The position numbers and the translations under genes are program-made. Under the pieces are notes generated by a model. That model was not told where the DNA came from. It saw only the letters and a list, made by a program, of their open reading frames with translations, and searched no databases. A DNA stretch of 64,000 nucleotides, from positions 106,322,778 to 106,386,777 of the forward strand of contig JAVHZZ010000010.1 in NCBI GenBank assembly GCA_036250195.1, read 5' to 3'. The DNA is from Mixophyes australis (lineage: Eukaryota > Chordata > Amphibia > Anura > Limnodynastidae). Shown here piece after piece: positions 8,037 to 21,309 of the stretch (the first letter of the stretch is position 1; each line of letters opens with the position of its first letter).

Positions 8037-9312
8037 GTGATTGTGTTAAGAATATTCATTTTATATGTTCCCCAGGATCGCCGTACATGTTCCTTTCTGA
8101 CCCATGCAGACATAGACCCCACTGCAGATACATAAGGGTGACCACACAATACCACTAAATAAATTGTTTTATAATAATAGCACATAATGATGTAATAAGT
8201 TATTTTTTTTACAGCAGAAAACCTCTTTGTGATGAATTACTGATATCTAAAGGATATTAGTTCAGCGAATATTCTGGATACGTTTACTTCCGGTGTCTGT
8301 AGACAGCTGTGAATATTTGTATACACATTAGAGTACTGCCAAGTGAAACAAAAGAACTATCAACTTTTGAAGTTCTATCCGATACTGTATCTTGTCCCGG
8401 TCTATTGCATGGTGATACAATCTTACACAATCATCTCAGCCGATCACCATTAAACTCTCCTTTGAGAATTTATTTGAAGTAGTTACGACAATGTTACAGC
8501 AGCCAACAGCTACAGAGACTACTGACTTCACATAGGCAGCCTAAAGCTCAAATACGAAGGTCTATAAACTCCAATAAACCAGGCAGCCATAGTCCATACA
8601 AGTTTATACCTGGTGTCAGTTTATATATTACTCTCTAATGTCACACGTTCCTTTGACTTTAACCCCTGTGTGTCTGCAACCGAGAATTTTATAAACATCT
8701 GCACACATTGTCCGATTATATATAACTTACATTTGTGACCTTGATTTATCTAGGAGAGCAAACACTCTGTATTAATATTATTGTTGCCAATAAGTGGGAA
8801 AAACAGATAAGTATTAGTATTTATAGGTGAAGGAAACATACACACATCAGCACCCACCATAGCTAAGCAGCTGCCTAAAGATAAAAGGTGTTGAATATGT
8901 ATATTTAATAATTCATGGTGCAGCCTATGTTTAAGTATGCTCTGTAGTACAGTATTACAGCCTGCAGGTGTCACTGTCACCAAAGTTGTTCATGGAACAC
9001 GTTGGCCCTCAACTAAAAGCTCTACAGCGACAATATCACAATAAAAGATGACACAAGTACAGCTGTAAAATAAGAAAACTGACTCGCTAGATGACCCTTT
9101 TATTTACGATTAACCTTTTTTTTACCCTTATCAAAAAATGTGCTTGAACACTTGTTCTCTGGACGATTGGTTATTAATTTAGAAAAAAGGGAGATGACAA
9201 AAGAGTTTATTTCATAAATGTGCATAGCAACTATATACTATATCTATATAACCCTTAGCGTCAGATTTCCCTGTTCCCAATCACAGTATTTCCTCTGTAT
9301 ATTTACAGCTAT
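8037..9312. other. AT-rich spacer, no gene seen
   Basis: No long conserved frame, no repeated block matched elsewhere in the window, and no terminal inverted repeats that I could see. Confidence 0.5.
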
Positions 9313-10363
9313 GTCATCTGCCCAATGTTTGTTTGTTTTTTTTAAACTCAAAAGTGTTTATTATGAAAACCAAGAGTGACATACATGGCAAAGAAGTAAC
9401 AAAATAAGATAATTCAATCATAGGCACAATATGATAATATTAGAAAATATTATACAAGATAAAATGGAGACCGCTATACAAAAGGAACAATTCAAGTGGA
9501 GCACCGTAGGAAAATACAGGACAGAGGGGAAGGTTGAGAGGGTATCATGAGGAGAAGGTTCAGAAGGTAAACTCAGAGCTCAGTAGAGACACTAAGGGGT
9601 GACAGATTGTCCAAAAGGTGGTCTGAGGGGGAGGGAAGATATGAAGCTTTACATATATAACCAATGCTCCCAAATTTGGTGGAACTTTTCCTCCTTATCA
9701 GCAGATGGTAATTTTCTCCATGCTGGCTATAAACCAAACATAGGATTTCAAGGAAGAGACGAGGTTCTATGATTGGCTATTAGTCAGCAGCCAGGACATT
9801 TGAGGCCAGCTTAGTTGAGCGAGCATCAATATTCTGGATAGGGTAGCACAGATGGAAGGACCACGGGTCCTTTCTGATGGGACATAGGAGGAGGTAGGAC
9901 AGCAGATTGAAAACTTTGTCCCAGAAGAAGAGATGAGCGGGCAAGACCACCAGATATGTAATAAAGTACCTGTGTCTACAGCCTCGCCAACAAGCAGGGG
10001 AGGCCGTTGGGTATACTTTGGCAAGTCTATCAAGTTAAAGGTAACATCTATAATAGACCTTGTAGGCGTTCTCTTTAATTAAGATAGAGATAGAGCTAGA
10101 GGCAACAATCAACCCAATCTTTCGTGCCTATTCCCAGGAACCAGCACGTTGTCAAGGAGCAAAATTATAAAAAGGCAGAGATCATGCTGCAAAGAGGAGG
10201 AGAGACTCAAATGGAGAATTGAAATGAGGAGGGCTGTCTAACCGGAGAGTGGAGAAAATGTCTAAGCGGTAGAAATTGAAAAAAAAAGGAGGATGGAGGT
10301 CAGGAAATCTGGAGTAAAGACCACATAGACCATGGGTTTCCCTTGGTCATCTGCCCAATGTTT
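9313..10363 (-). mobile_element. 5'-truncated L1-type LINE with 18-bp target duplication
   Basis: GTCATCTGCCCAATGTTT occurs at 9313-9330 and 10346-10363, an 18-bp target duplication bracketing the insertion 9331-10345. On the minus strand the insert ends in a T/G-interrupted poly(A) and encodes the C-terminal end of L1 ORF2 in broken frames: NAYKVYYR, then GTLLHIWWSCP near 9970 (the family's C-terminal cysteine/histidine region), then a tail ending KFHQIWEHW near 9680. Frameshifts and stops show it is dead. Clade (L1/Tx1) is from these motifs. Confidence 0.85.
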
Positions 10364-12375
10364 TGATATAAACAGCTCAAAAAGGATTTTAGCGCCAGTA
10401 ATTGGAAAGCCGCCGATGACGAGGCTCTGGTGGCCAGCAGTATGCGGAGCGGCATATGTGGCCATTAGGAGATAGAGGCGATAGTTCAGTCATTCTGGAA
10501 GTTACAACAGGACGTTTCGCCCAATCACCTGTACTTTACCGGAAAAAAAAAATATAGCTTGGACCCAAAATGATATAACATCAGCCCCTGACCAAAGGTC
10601 AGAGCTTGTTTGACATGTTTCACACTGTCCTGGGGGTCAGAAGCAGTTTGTCTTACACCTCCGGTGGGAGAATGTCAGCGTTTGACAAGGTTCAACTGTC
10701 ACTCAAAATTCTGGAGGATAATATGCAAACAGAGGATCATTCGATACTGCTAGATGTCCATCATAAAAACTCCCGAGTTACATTCTTGAAATGTTCCTAA
10801 CAGCACAGACCTGTTTATGGAACACCTGTATTTTCGTATACTATCTAAAGGCAATGCTTAAAAAAAAATAAATGGGACTTTGAGCACACCAATTCTTATA
10901 GCATCAGTGTCTTTAAAAACAGTTTAAAAGCTACAGCATTGGAAACCACTAGAAAACCTGCTCAATCTGTCTCTCTCTCTTCTAAATACAATGACACTGG
11001 TATTAGTAATGGGGACTTACTACCAAGCAATGAAGAGGAGGTAGATAAAGTGAACTAAAAAGACCACTTCTCGAATAAAAACCTAGTGTGATATATTGTT
11101 AGTTTTTTTATTTACTATTTAAACATGTTGGTTTGTGGCTTATATAAATGTGAAATGTTTTTGCCAATTGTTTTATTACTTATAGTAAAGACTCTTTCAT
11201 GAAATCAAATTCTTTCATTTAATTTACCACTTACAGCTAACGATCTAATTTAACTGATGGAAAGAAGACGCTGTAAATGTATTTACAATAATGTTTTGTG
11301 ATAAAGATCAGCAGAATGCAAGGAAATGTCATTTGCAGGTAATACGTATAACATACATTTTATAGGTGTACTTTTCCTTTAATTGTATCTACAGCAGACT
11401 CCCAGTGAATTCTCAATCAGAGGCAAGAGAAAAGAAAGTTAAAAAGAGCAAGTTTAATAAAATAAATCAAGTGTGCGCATTGTACTCACTCACTATTTAT
11501 CGGCTGTTTGTGTCGCACAGCGGGGACACCCAGCTCAGATGCTTGAGCTACCAGTGAGGTCTAAAAACACAATACGGAGGATCTGCTGGAATTGAAAGAG
11601 TTCATAAAACGTTTTAAGAGATTTTAGTGAAATGCTGTCTGGAGATCGTGTGCCCAGAGAAGTAAATTCTGACCTTCACTTCCTGAGGGGTTCGAAACAG
11701 AATTGTCCCTCTCACTAAACAAAACAAAAAAGATCTTCGGCTCAATGTAGATAAAACGCACGATTGGCTTCAGACACTGAGATCCTGGGTGGCAATTCTG
11801 GTTTTGTATCCATCTGAACTGCTGGAAAAGAAAAACCCCAAACCGCTGTGACTGCAATTATACTTTAATGTGTTCTTCGGGAGACGACAAAACACAAAAT
11901 TATGAGAGTTCTTTTATTCAGCTCAAACTGGTGAACAAACAGTGATCTAATGACACGTTGTGCGAGCGTTGGCCAAGCAGGACCACACCGCTATATTCTC
12001 TGCCGGGTCTGACTGGGGACCAAACCTTTCAAAACCCTTACTGAATGGGTGTACAACAGTGAAAATAACATCCTCAATCAAACAAAGTAATGTTACCAAA
12101 GAGGTTAGAGCCTGTTTGTCACTCGCTTACATGTTATATTAAATTTCCAGCTTTTACATACCTATCAGTGCTATGTTCTTATCCAATAGTTGGCTTAAAC
12201 AGAACAGTAGAAGATCAGAGAGCCTAAACAATTTCAAGACCAGCACTGAGAACTAATGTTGTCGGCAGAGGTCTGAGAGAAGGTCAGTTTCCAATGTGGC
12301 CACACACATAGGTGTCAAATTAGACAGATCTAGCCTTTCAGTGCTCAATGACTGCAGCCAGATCTCACGGGTGCT
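10364..12375. other. Spacer, no gene recognised
   Basis: It contains no conserved coding signal that I could identify. The ORFs of 60-80 codons here show no recognisable motif. No tandem or inverted repeat of note was seen. Confidence 0.45.
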
Positions 12376-15285
12376 TAGAAACATAGAAGTTAACGGCAGA
12401 TAAGAACCGCTTGGCCCATCTAGTCTGTCCATTGTTTTATTAACCTATGGTAACATTAAACCTTATTTGATCCCTTATTCTTTATTAGGATATCCTTATG
12501 TCTATCCCAATCATGTTTAAACTGCTCTACTGTATTAGCCTCTACCACATCTGATTGGAGGATATTCCACTTATCCACTACCCTTTCTGTGAAGTAGTTT
12601 TTCCTCATATTTCCTCTGAACCTACTTCCCCCCAGTGTCAGTACATGTCCTCGTGTTTTAATACTTCTCTTCCTTTGTAGAATGTTTCCCTCCTGCACCT
12701 TGTTATAACCCTGGATATATATCAAAGTTTCTATCATGTCCCCCCATTCCCTTCTCTGCTCCAAACTATACATAATAAGATCTTTTAGTCTTTCCGGGTA
12801 AGTTTTGTGCTGTAGACCATGCACCATTTTAGTTGCCCTTCTTTGTACAGTTTCTAATGTATTTATATCCTTCTGGAAATATTGCCTCCACTGTATTCTA
12901 GATGAGGCCGTACCAATGACCTATACAGTGGCATTATTACTTCTTTCTTTCTGCTACTGATTCCTCTCCCTATACAACCAAGCATCTGACTTGCCTTCCA
13001 CATTGCTTTGTTGCAATGCTTACCTGCCTTTATGTCACCTGAAATAGTGACTCCTAGATCCCTTTTCTCCTCAGTAGTTTTCATTATAGTGCCATTAATA
13101 CTATATTTAGCCTTTGGGTTTTTGAGACCCAAGTGCATGATTTTGCATTTTTTGGCATTAAACTGTAGTTGCCACTCTCTTGACCATTCCTCTAGTCTAC
13201 CTAGATCATCAATCATTTGTTTTACCCCTCCTGGTGCGTCTACCCTGTTGCACATCTTTGTGTCATCTGCAAAAAGGCACACTTTTCCTTCAATACCATT
13301 TGCAATGTTTCCAATAAAGATATAAAAAAAGCACTGGTCCAAGTACAGATTCTTGGGGTTCTCCACTGGTAACCTTTCCCTCCTGTGAATGTTCTCCATT
13401 TACTATAACACTCTGCTTTCTATCTTGCAACCAAGATCTTATCCATTCCACCATCTTTGAATCCAATCTCAAGCTTTCAAGTTTATTTAACAGTCTGCGT
13501 TGTGGGACAGGGTAAAAAGCCTTACTAAAATCTGTATAAGCTATATCTACAACCCTTTCTTGATCTATTACTATAGTCATCCAGTCAAAAAAAGTCAATA
13601 AGATTTATTTGACATGATCTCCCCCCAGTAAATCCATGCTGTTTGGGATCATGTATGTTACCGGATTTGAGATATTCTACAACTCTTTCTTTTAAGAGTG
13701 TTTTCATCAATTTCCTACTACTGATGTAAGGCTCACTGGTCTGTAGTTGCCTCCTCCTTGCTTCCACTTTTGTGCAGTGGGACTAGATTCACTCTTTTCC
13801 AGTCCTCTGGATTTACTCCTGTAGCTAGTGACCGATTGAATAATTCTGTTAATGGTGTTACCAACACCCCTTTAAGCTCTTTTAGTATCCTTGGATGTAT
13901 CCCATCTGGCACCATTGATTTATCCACTTTCAGTTTTGAGAGCTCTGTTAGGACCTTCTCCTCTGTGAATGTACTTGTATGAACCTGATTTTTATGAGTA
14001 TACTTGCAGCTAAAGTGTGGTCCCTTCCCCGCTCTTTCTGTAGTGAACACTGAGCAAAAAAAAATATTAAGATGATCTGCTATTACCTTGTCTCCCTCAG
14101 TCTTTAGTCTTATTATTCCTCCTTTTGTTTTTCTTCTTTCACTTATATACCGAAAAAAAGTTTTGCCTCCTTTACCCACTGACTGGGCCATATTCTCTTC
14201 AGCTTGTGCCATTGCACATCCGAATACCTTCTTAGCCTCCTTCTGTCTACCAAGATACACCTCTTTATCTTCATTATTCTGAGTCTGCTTATATTTCCTA
14301 AAGGCCATCTTTTTCTCTTTCGCAATACTTGCTACTTATTTTGCAAACCACACTGGCTTCCTTTTCCTTGTATTTTTCTTAACCCTTTTGATGCAAAGGT
14401 CTGTTGCTTTAAGTATTGCACTTTTGAATTTTTTCCCACCTCTCCTGCATTCCTTTCAAGTTCTTCCACTCTGCCAAAGAGTCACTTGTACATTTTCCCC
14501 ATCTCTACAAACTCAGCCTTCCTAAAATCTAACACCTTTGTTTTTTTTGTGGTATGAGTCGGTCTCTGTCTTTATACCATACTGCTTGATGGTCGCTGGA
14601 TCCTAGGTTCTCACCCACATTTACATCAGATATTCTGTCACCATTTGTAAGAATTAAGTCTAATATTTGTGAGTGGGCTCCCTCACCATTTGCTTGGTGG
14701 ATGCTCCTTGCAAGGAATTCAGAATGTCCCTACTTATAGTGGAACTTGCGGAAGACCCCTCCCAGTTCACATCAGATAGATTAAAGTCTCACATGATTAT
14801 TACCTCTCTCTTTAAAGCCATTTTATGGAGGTCCTGCAGTAAGTTCCTGTCCAGTTCCTCTTCCTGATCGGGTGGTCTATAGATCACCCCAGTACAAAGA
14901 ACAGCCTTGTCCCACGTTTCTATGGTCATCCAAAGGGCCTCAGTTTTGTTCTTCAATACTTTGTATTAATGTATTCTTTATGCTTTTTTTCACATACATT
15001 ACTACCCCTCCTCCGATTCTTCCCACTCTGTCCTTCCTAAATAAAGTATATCCCGGTATAGCTATGTCCCAGTCATGATTTTCAATGCACCATGACTCTG
15101 TAATACCCACAATATCCAGATCATCCATTGCCATTAAAGCAACTAGTTCTGGAATTTTATTTCCTAAGCTTCTAGCATTAGCACACATAGCTCTAAGAAT
15201 TTTGTGTGTGCATCTTCTGTTCCTATCTTCTATGTTTATCTCTCTCTCTCTGTTTATTTTGTGCTTGTCAGTGTAACAAGCCAAT
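12376..15285 (-). mobile_element. CR1-clade LINE, nearly complete but broken ORF2
   Basis: On the minus strand the segments line up in ORF2 order over ~2.9 kb. The apurinic-endonuclease domain (15210-14560) shows NARSLGNKIPEL, IVGITESW, GGGVVMYVK and DFNLSDVNWEG. The reverse transcriptase (14300-12950) shows KVDKSMVPDGIHPRILKEL, KQHGFTGGRSC, AYTDFSKAF and the catalytic FADDTK. The C-terminal CR1 block (12827-12456) shows YPERLKDL, RKNYFTERVVDKWN and KHDWDRH. It ends with the short 3' part ACATAGAAGTTAACGGCAGA at 12379. Several frameshifts and stops split it into at least six frames, and a stop precedes the DFN motif, so it is a fossil. ORF1 and the 5' UTR are missing. Confidence 0.9.
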
Positions 15286-15616
15286 ATGATTTAGAGCAAG
15301 TAAGCGGGCAAGCGCTTTGCCCTGTTACACCATTCCTAATTTGGGAGGGATGGACACTTTGCAGAAAGATTCGGGGATGTGTTTATTTGGCTCACAATCT
15401 CATGGGTAACAAATATTTTATTTAGATTGGTAGATTCAGACACAGACGGAAGACCGGAGATCTGAAACGAAAACAAGTAAGCGGGCATGCTGTGCTTTGC
15501 TTTTTTACCCATCTCAACCTTATAAGCATTGAATGCGATGAGATTTTTCTCTGGGTAAGAGTGAATGCTTATTGTATGCAAATGTCACTTTCTGAGTTTA
15601 TTTGTCCTTTAAACAT
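15286..15616. other. Spacer with a diverged direct repeat
   Basis: CAAGTAAGCGGGCA occurs at 15297 and 15475, both followed by a GCTTTGC-containing stretch. The two are ~180 bp apart and could be a local duplication at the CR1 5' junction. No gene seen. Confidence 0.55.
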
Positions 15617-15797
15617 TCAGGGCTAGATTTACTAAGCTGCGGGTTTGAAAAAGTGGGGATGTTGCCTATAGCAACCAATCAGATTCTAGCTTTCATTTAT
15701 TTAGTACCTTCTACAAAATGACAGCTAGAATCTGATTGGTTGCTATAGGCAACATCTCCACTTTTTCAAACCCGCAGCTTAGTAAATCTAGCCCTCA
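15617..15797. mobile_element. Palindromic MITE, 3-bp target duplication TCA (copy 1)
   Basis: Nearly all of the 175-bp element is a long inverted repeat: GGGCTAGATTTACTAAGCTG at 15620 is mirrored to 15794, with the inner arms GTTGCCTATAGCAACCAATC. TCA flanks both sides. Two further copies are at 40301 and 42867. The 3-bp duplication and length fit a PIF/Harbinger-type MITE, which is inferred. Confidence 0.9.
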
Positions 15798-15965
15798 GTG
15801 TCTTTTTCAAAACATATCTTATTATTTTATCGGTTTACAAATTAAACTGCATTATAATAAAACGAGACAGAAAGCTCAACATAAAACAAGTGTTTCAAAG
15901 TCATGTGAGCTCAATATAAGCTTGATGAGCGTTACACAGATTAGAACATGGCACTTGGAGACCAA

Positions 15966-16017
15966 TTATCATCATCATCATCATCATTTATTTATATAGC
16001 GCCACTAATTCCGCATA
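15966..16017 (-). mobile_element. 3' tail of a V-SINE or its partner LINE
   Basis: An (ATC)n run followed by ATTTATTTATATAGCGCCAC and TAATTCCGCA matches the 3' end of the SINEs at 38914 and 48575 in minus orientation. Only about 50 bases remain, so it is a severely 5'-truncated insertion. Confidence 0.75.
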
Positions 16018-17388
16018 CACACCATAAAATCTGCACCATGAACTTTTGCCCTTGGCATTAGTGTTTAATAAGTCTATACATGCGTTATTATTACACGTCT
16101 CAAACAGTATGTGCGGTGTGTTTTTGAGTACATAAAACAATAGTCACACCTCCTCCTGATAGACTTACAGATAGAACATTTATCTTCAATAACAGAGACA
16201 ACAATAGGAAACTAGCACACAGTCACAAGTACATACCTGACGAAACAAACACACACACAAGCTCAATGTCTGATAAACACTCTCTTTTGGCATTAGGTCT
16301 CCGATTTGTTATTACAGTGGAGGTGAAGCCAAATGCTACATTGTCAATTATTGTCTGATTATAATGCTCGCTTTGTATTTAATGACAATATAAATCTGAA
16401 ACAAACGGGAAAAAAAAATCTCATTATTATTTAGTATTTTGTCTTTACCACCCCTCCTTAATAACGCCACTGACCACATGTTGAGTTTCGGGCCGGTGTC
16501 TTCCTGCATCCATGAGGTTCTTCTACAACAGATTAATTTCTTACAAACAGGGCAACTCTGTAAAAAAATACTGGTGCCTGATGCAAAACGCAACCCCTTC
16601 TTATTCATCAGACAAAGTGAAGGAAGGGGTATAATGGATCCTACATGTTAGAAATCGGTTATTTTTTTTTTTGTCCTTCCTATGCATAGACTTGGGGCTC
16701 ATCTCTCTCACCAAAGAGAATCGTTTTTATCCCCTTAACGTTTTTTTTTTTATTTTCAAATTATGTTAGGTCGGTCAATACAATTCACAATGTAATGCGT
16801 CTAAAGTTAATTTTTAGAAAACCATTGATGCTGAAGTTTGATTCATTCTTTTATACACACAAAATTCCATAAACTAGGCACACAGAACCTGTCGCTCGCA
16901 TTTTAATCAGCCAGCTTGACTTGCCAGACAACGGCTTGAGAGCCACAAGTTGCCCGTGTCCTAAACAAACACAGAAGTGCTCTCCACCACCCTCCCCACA
17001 AAAACTGTCAACCTTGAATTACTTCTGATGGCTTATCCTTCGAGGAACAGAATATCCTATTCCTAAGTAGGGTTTACTTCAGCTGTAACCTCATCTGTCT
17101 ACATTTCAGCAGTAAAACATATGGTTATAGGTCACTTTCCCAAAGAACATTATTTGTCCGTGTATATACATAGAGTGGAAAATGGCTAAACTTTGCCAGT
17201 TAAAATGAAATACTACAACAGTCATAGAAATCATAATTGTCATTTAACCAAATTATTACCAAGTATTTTAGTATAATCAGTGGTGGAAGTTGGCTGGTTT
17301 ACGGTGGTGTGCCATAAACTTCTACTACCTGCGTGCATGCACATATGTATACATGCATGTATGCATATATAGTGACAAAGACACTAGA
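16018..17388. other. Spacer, no gene seen
   Basis: Contains poly(T) tracts at 16660 and 16741 and an ATGCATGTATGC-like purine/pyrimidine stretch at 17330-17375. No conserved frame was recognised. Confidence 0.45.
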
Positions 17389-17857
17389 ATAGTGTTTGCA
17401 GAAAGGTATATTAGTGATAGGTTTCTAACCTAAATGTTTCAAAACCCCAGAGAGAGTTTTTATATTTTGGAAATGCTTCCCAGAGAGATGTTCAGCTTTA
17501 GGGAAGAGCTGGTAAAGGGTCCCTGGGGTCGTAGATGGAGAGAAAAGGACGGGCTCCATTTACAAGGCCCAGTTTGGGTCTTCTGTCAGACTGATTAATA
17601 CTGGCACATGTGAGCTGTGTATAAAAGGCTGCTAGGCAGTGGATTCACTCTCTCACTACTGGGGAAAAGGACTGCAGAATCTCTGAGAGGAAGCCTGATC
17701 TTTTGCGGTGAGCAAACTGTGCTGGAACTTCTTAGAGATTTAGTTTGTTAGTCAGGAGTGACTTGTATTTAATTTATCTTTTCTTGAGTCTGTACATCTG
17801 TCTGCGCAGGATATTTGATTGTTGTCACTTGATGTCATTATTAAAACACTTCTTTAA
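17389..17857 (+). mobile_element. Possible solo LTR or promoter-bearing repeat
   Basis: The segment resembles a long terminal repeat: TG start (TGTTTGCAGAAAGG at 17391), a TATA box TGTATAAAAGGCTGC at 17619, then CTCTCTCACTACTGGGG, and a TTATTAAAACACTT stretch before a terminal CA. No second copy, internal region or convincing target duplication was found, so it could also be a host promoter fragment. Confidence 0.35.
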
Positions 17858-17898
17858 ACAAAGAAAAAGAAAAAGAAAAAAGAAAGAAAGAAAGAAAT
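17856..17898. repeat. (GAAA)n microsatellite
   Basis: AAAGAAAAAGAAAAAG grades into pure GAAA repeats. It may have grown from the A-rich 3' end of the preceding element. Confidence 0.95.
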
Positions 17899-19398
17899 AG
17901 TTGTCCGATGTCTGAGTAAGATAATATAGAATAAAACAGTGCTTCCTGTGGCCAAATAATAACTGCAGATGGTAGAAAGCATATGTGTCTTACTAAAGAG
18001 AACATAAAGGGCCTTGTTTAGAATGAACATGTTCCTGACGAAGCCGGCAATTAGAAACGTAGGTAATCAGGACAGTAACTACCGGTACATCTATTTCACC
18101 GGACTTCCATCTACTTACCCAATAAAACTGCTTGACATTCACAGCAACTACTGCAGACACATAAGAACCTAGTCTGTAGTTGCCACTGCAGTGCAAGTGC
18201 TTGGCGCTCAAAGTAACGGGCAATTATAGCAGCTGCAACTCAAAATTAAACATAACCCCTGGGGATATGGGGTGTGGATATGCTGGGTAAAGGCAGTATT
18301 TTTTCCTTTTTTCACTACATATACTGTGTCTATGCTGGCATTTGGATAGCGTTCTGGATATTTTGTGGACATCATTTTTTAATTTATTTGCTTATTTTTT
18401 CAGATTTTCTTTTTCTGGACAAATCTTTTTGCTATTGCGTGGTACCAGCATAGTGGTTTTTTAATGGGCTTTAATTCATCTATTTGTTATTCATTACGGA
18501 CTACACTTGATTTAATTAAGGATTAAATCATGTTTGGAGATTAAGAATCATTGAGACTATCCCTGTGAGGAAAAGCTTTCATGCAGGTGTAGTGACTTCC
18601 TGCTACTGATGCAATCTGTTTCATGTTCTATTTTGTTTATTTTTATTAGTACATTTTCTATTCTGTTTATTTTGAGTTGTTTATATACTCTATTTAATGA
18701 TCAATTCCTTGTTTTTGCTACATAAAGTGTTTGACATTAATACAATTTATCGGTTCTTGAGATAAAATTCTAGTGATGCAAATGGTAAACAACATCTATT
18801 TTCTTCATATACTGAGCGATACTTCTTCTTTCTTGCTATTTTGCGACTTGTTTCTTCTTTGGATTATTTAGAGTTGGGCCTATGACAATTTTACTGGCGC
18901 AAATAAACACAATTCCATACCGCACATGAGCAACAAAACACATCTGTATTTAGATTTGTGCATATCATAATCTCACGCCTGGACAGCTTCCACAGAGGTG
19001 GCGCCTCTTTGAAGGTGTATCTCCTCCGGGTACAGGAGGGCAGGAGCAAAGATACGCGTGGATGATGATCAGATTGTCTTGCAGCTTCTGATTGGTTGTT
19101 TGCACCTTGACCTGTCTAGCTGGTACGTCATTCATTAGCGCTGCAGCTATGTTACATCAAGTTGCGGCTGTCTATTTGCATTACTTATTTATCATTTCCA
19201 CAAGGATTACAACAGCGAAGAAGATTTCTATTGGTTTTTAAAGGGGTAAATAACAGATGCGAAGGTGTTTGTTCATTACATTTTACAGGGAAAAGTGACT
19301 TTTGTATTCACAACACTGTAAATGTACTTTCTGCCTTATGCATCTGACACTTAACATTATAATACTAGTGATCGACTAAGGTAATGCGATAAACAGTG
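17899..19398. other. AT/pyrimidine-rich spacer, no gene seen
   Basis: The stretch 18300-18880 is unusually T-rich. Nothing coding was recognised. Confidence 0.45.
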
Positions 19399-20200
19399 TG
19401 TACAAGTTGTGTATTGCAATTGACTGGGCTCTTCTTGCTGGAAGCGGCAGCAAGAGCCCAGGGAGCTCATCTACAGGTCCCACATAAACTTGTTCAGGGT
19501 GCCTGGCACAAAGGTGATAAGCCTACCATCTTGTCATCCTGGAAACTTGTGAAGATTGTGCAAATTGAACTTAAGCCTCTGACAAGCATTCACACAATAC
19601 CACCGCTGACTAAATTGTTGGCTGTTACATTACATATCCATCTGGGTCATTCCAGACCACAGTAGCTGTGGCGACATGGATGTCACAGTCTGCTTTTAGT
19701 TAGGTACTGAAGCATGTCATAAGGGCATTCCTGTCATGCACAAAGCAATTTATTAATTTGCCATTGAATAAGGACTTCCTTTTGCATCACTTGTACAATG
19801 CTGCTCAGTTTCCACATGCCATAGGGTCAGCTGATGCAACACATTTTTTAAATGTAAAGCCTGTATGATGTGTCTCTCCTTATCTGGAGCCATGTTTCCT
19901 GGCAATGCCATTAAGTACCCATGACTCTTCCATAATGAAACAATCAGTGATATGGCAAATACTATCTGAGTGGCAAGGTGAACAAGTGTAATGTAATAAC
20001 TAAACGGGATCCCAGCTTTGCCTTTTGACAATGGTGCTGCATTAGGAGTGGTGGTGAAATTAACAAAGAAACCAAGAAGAACCAGGATATCAGTCTCCCA
20101 ACGTGGAAGCACATAGGGAAAAGATGTAGTCAATATGGCCAATCAATTTAGCTCTGCAAGGTGTGCAAAATGTGCACTATTAGATGCTGTATGCTTTTGC
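19399..20200 (+). pseudogene. HARBI1-like PIF/Harbinger transposase pseudogene
   Basis: The frame to 19665 ends with IPPLTKLLAV and is followed after a frameshift (19644) by GSFQTTVAVATWMSQSAFS, VLKHVIRAFLSCTKQFINLP, HLYNAAQFPHAIGSADATHF and, further on, STHDSSIMKQSVIW. These follow the order of the HARBI1/Harbinger nuclease: GSFQT-type segment, SQ-S-FSR segment, catalytic D (GSADATH) and second D (THDS). Several in-frame stops and at least one frameshift make it non-functional. It is more likely a dead Harbinger transposon gene than the host HARBI1 gene because no Myb partner or intact end is near. The opposite-strand 129-codon frame is its shadow. Confidence 0.75.
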
Positions 20201-21309
20201 ATGCTGTTCACAAATACTTTTTAGATTGAAGCCCGACTTCAACAATTAATGTAGCATTACCCTATTCATACACAATATAATGTAAGGTATTGTCATATAC
20301 ATTGAGCAGTTTAAACTGGGAAATGTGCCAATACCTTGCAGAAATACGCAGTATTCTAAATCAGCAATATTTTATACTAGCTGCACTGCTGCACTATAGT
20401 TAAGAATTGGATACAGATAGAAGGCAGGCACATTTTTACCCCTGATGTACGCATGGCGCAAGTACTGTTTTTGCGTTACACGCATCTTGAGATACGCTTA
20501 ACTGAACATATACGTGTAAGAATGCCTTTTCTGTTACAAATTTTAAGCCTACACGTTGAAACAACTCCAAATTCTCTAAGGCATGGGGGCATTCTTATTT
20601 TAAAAGTAGTCTTTAAGCACACTGTTCTAACCATAAGTTACTGCTCTAGTAGAGGAATGCATTTGCCCTAAATATTCTCAAGTATGTTTATTTAATGTAT
20701 AAAAGAGCTTACAATGTTTTATTACATTATTTTGTAGTTCCCTATTTCATGAAATCATTTTAGACAGCTCCAGATTTGCACTTTGTTTTCCCTCTTAAGG
20801 AAACTGATATTGTGAAAATGTACCTGGCTTCAGACACACAAATCATAAAATGTATTAATTTTCTTTGGCAAAGACGGTTGTAAAAATTGGCAGAAGTTTG
20901 TGTAAAAAGTCAATTTCAGAAAGCCAGGCATATAAATCACTTAACACACTGTTATGGGTACTGAAGAATTTATACAAATATTGAAATAGAATATAGATAG
21001 CTTCCAGCATAATCCAATATATTGAAATGCGAGACTCTAATGAGAGAAGCGCATATTAAAAAATGGGGGAGGGGGGGTATACTACTTTGCCAGACCAAAC
21101 ACTTGGCAATTGAAAGTAAAAGTAGGCTGATACAAGTTTATACAAGTTTGGGTAAAAAATTAAAACCTCCATAAATAGAGTGTTGGGCCATAGGCGACCT
21201 GTATGCTCCATGGTAGTGAGGTTACTAGTGTCAAATTGTGCAGGTAGCATCTACTGCAAGAAAGTCACATAACCGATGCCTGGCTGATGGTGGCGAAAAA
21301 TGCCATAAA
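20201..21309. other. Spacer, no gene seen
   Basis: The first part may include 3' non-coding sequence of the Harbinger pseudogene, but no terminal repeat was found to fix its end. Confidence 0.4.
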
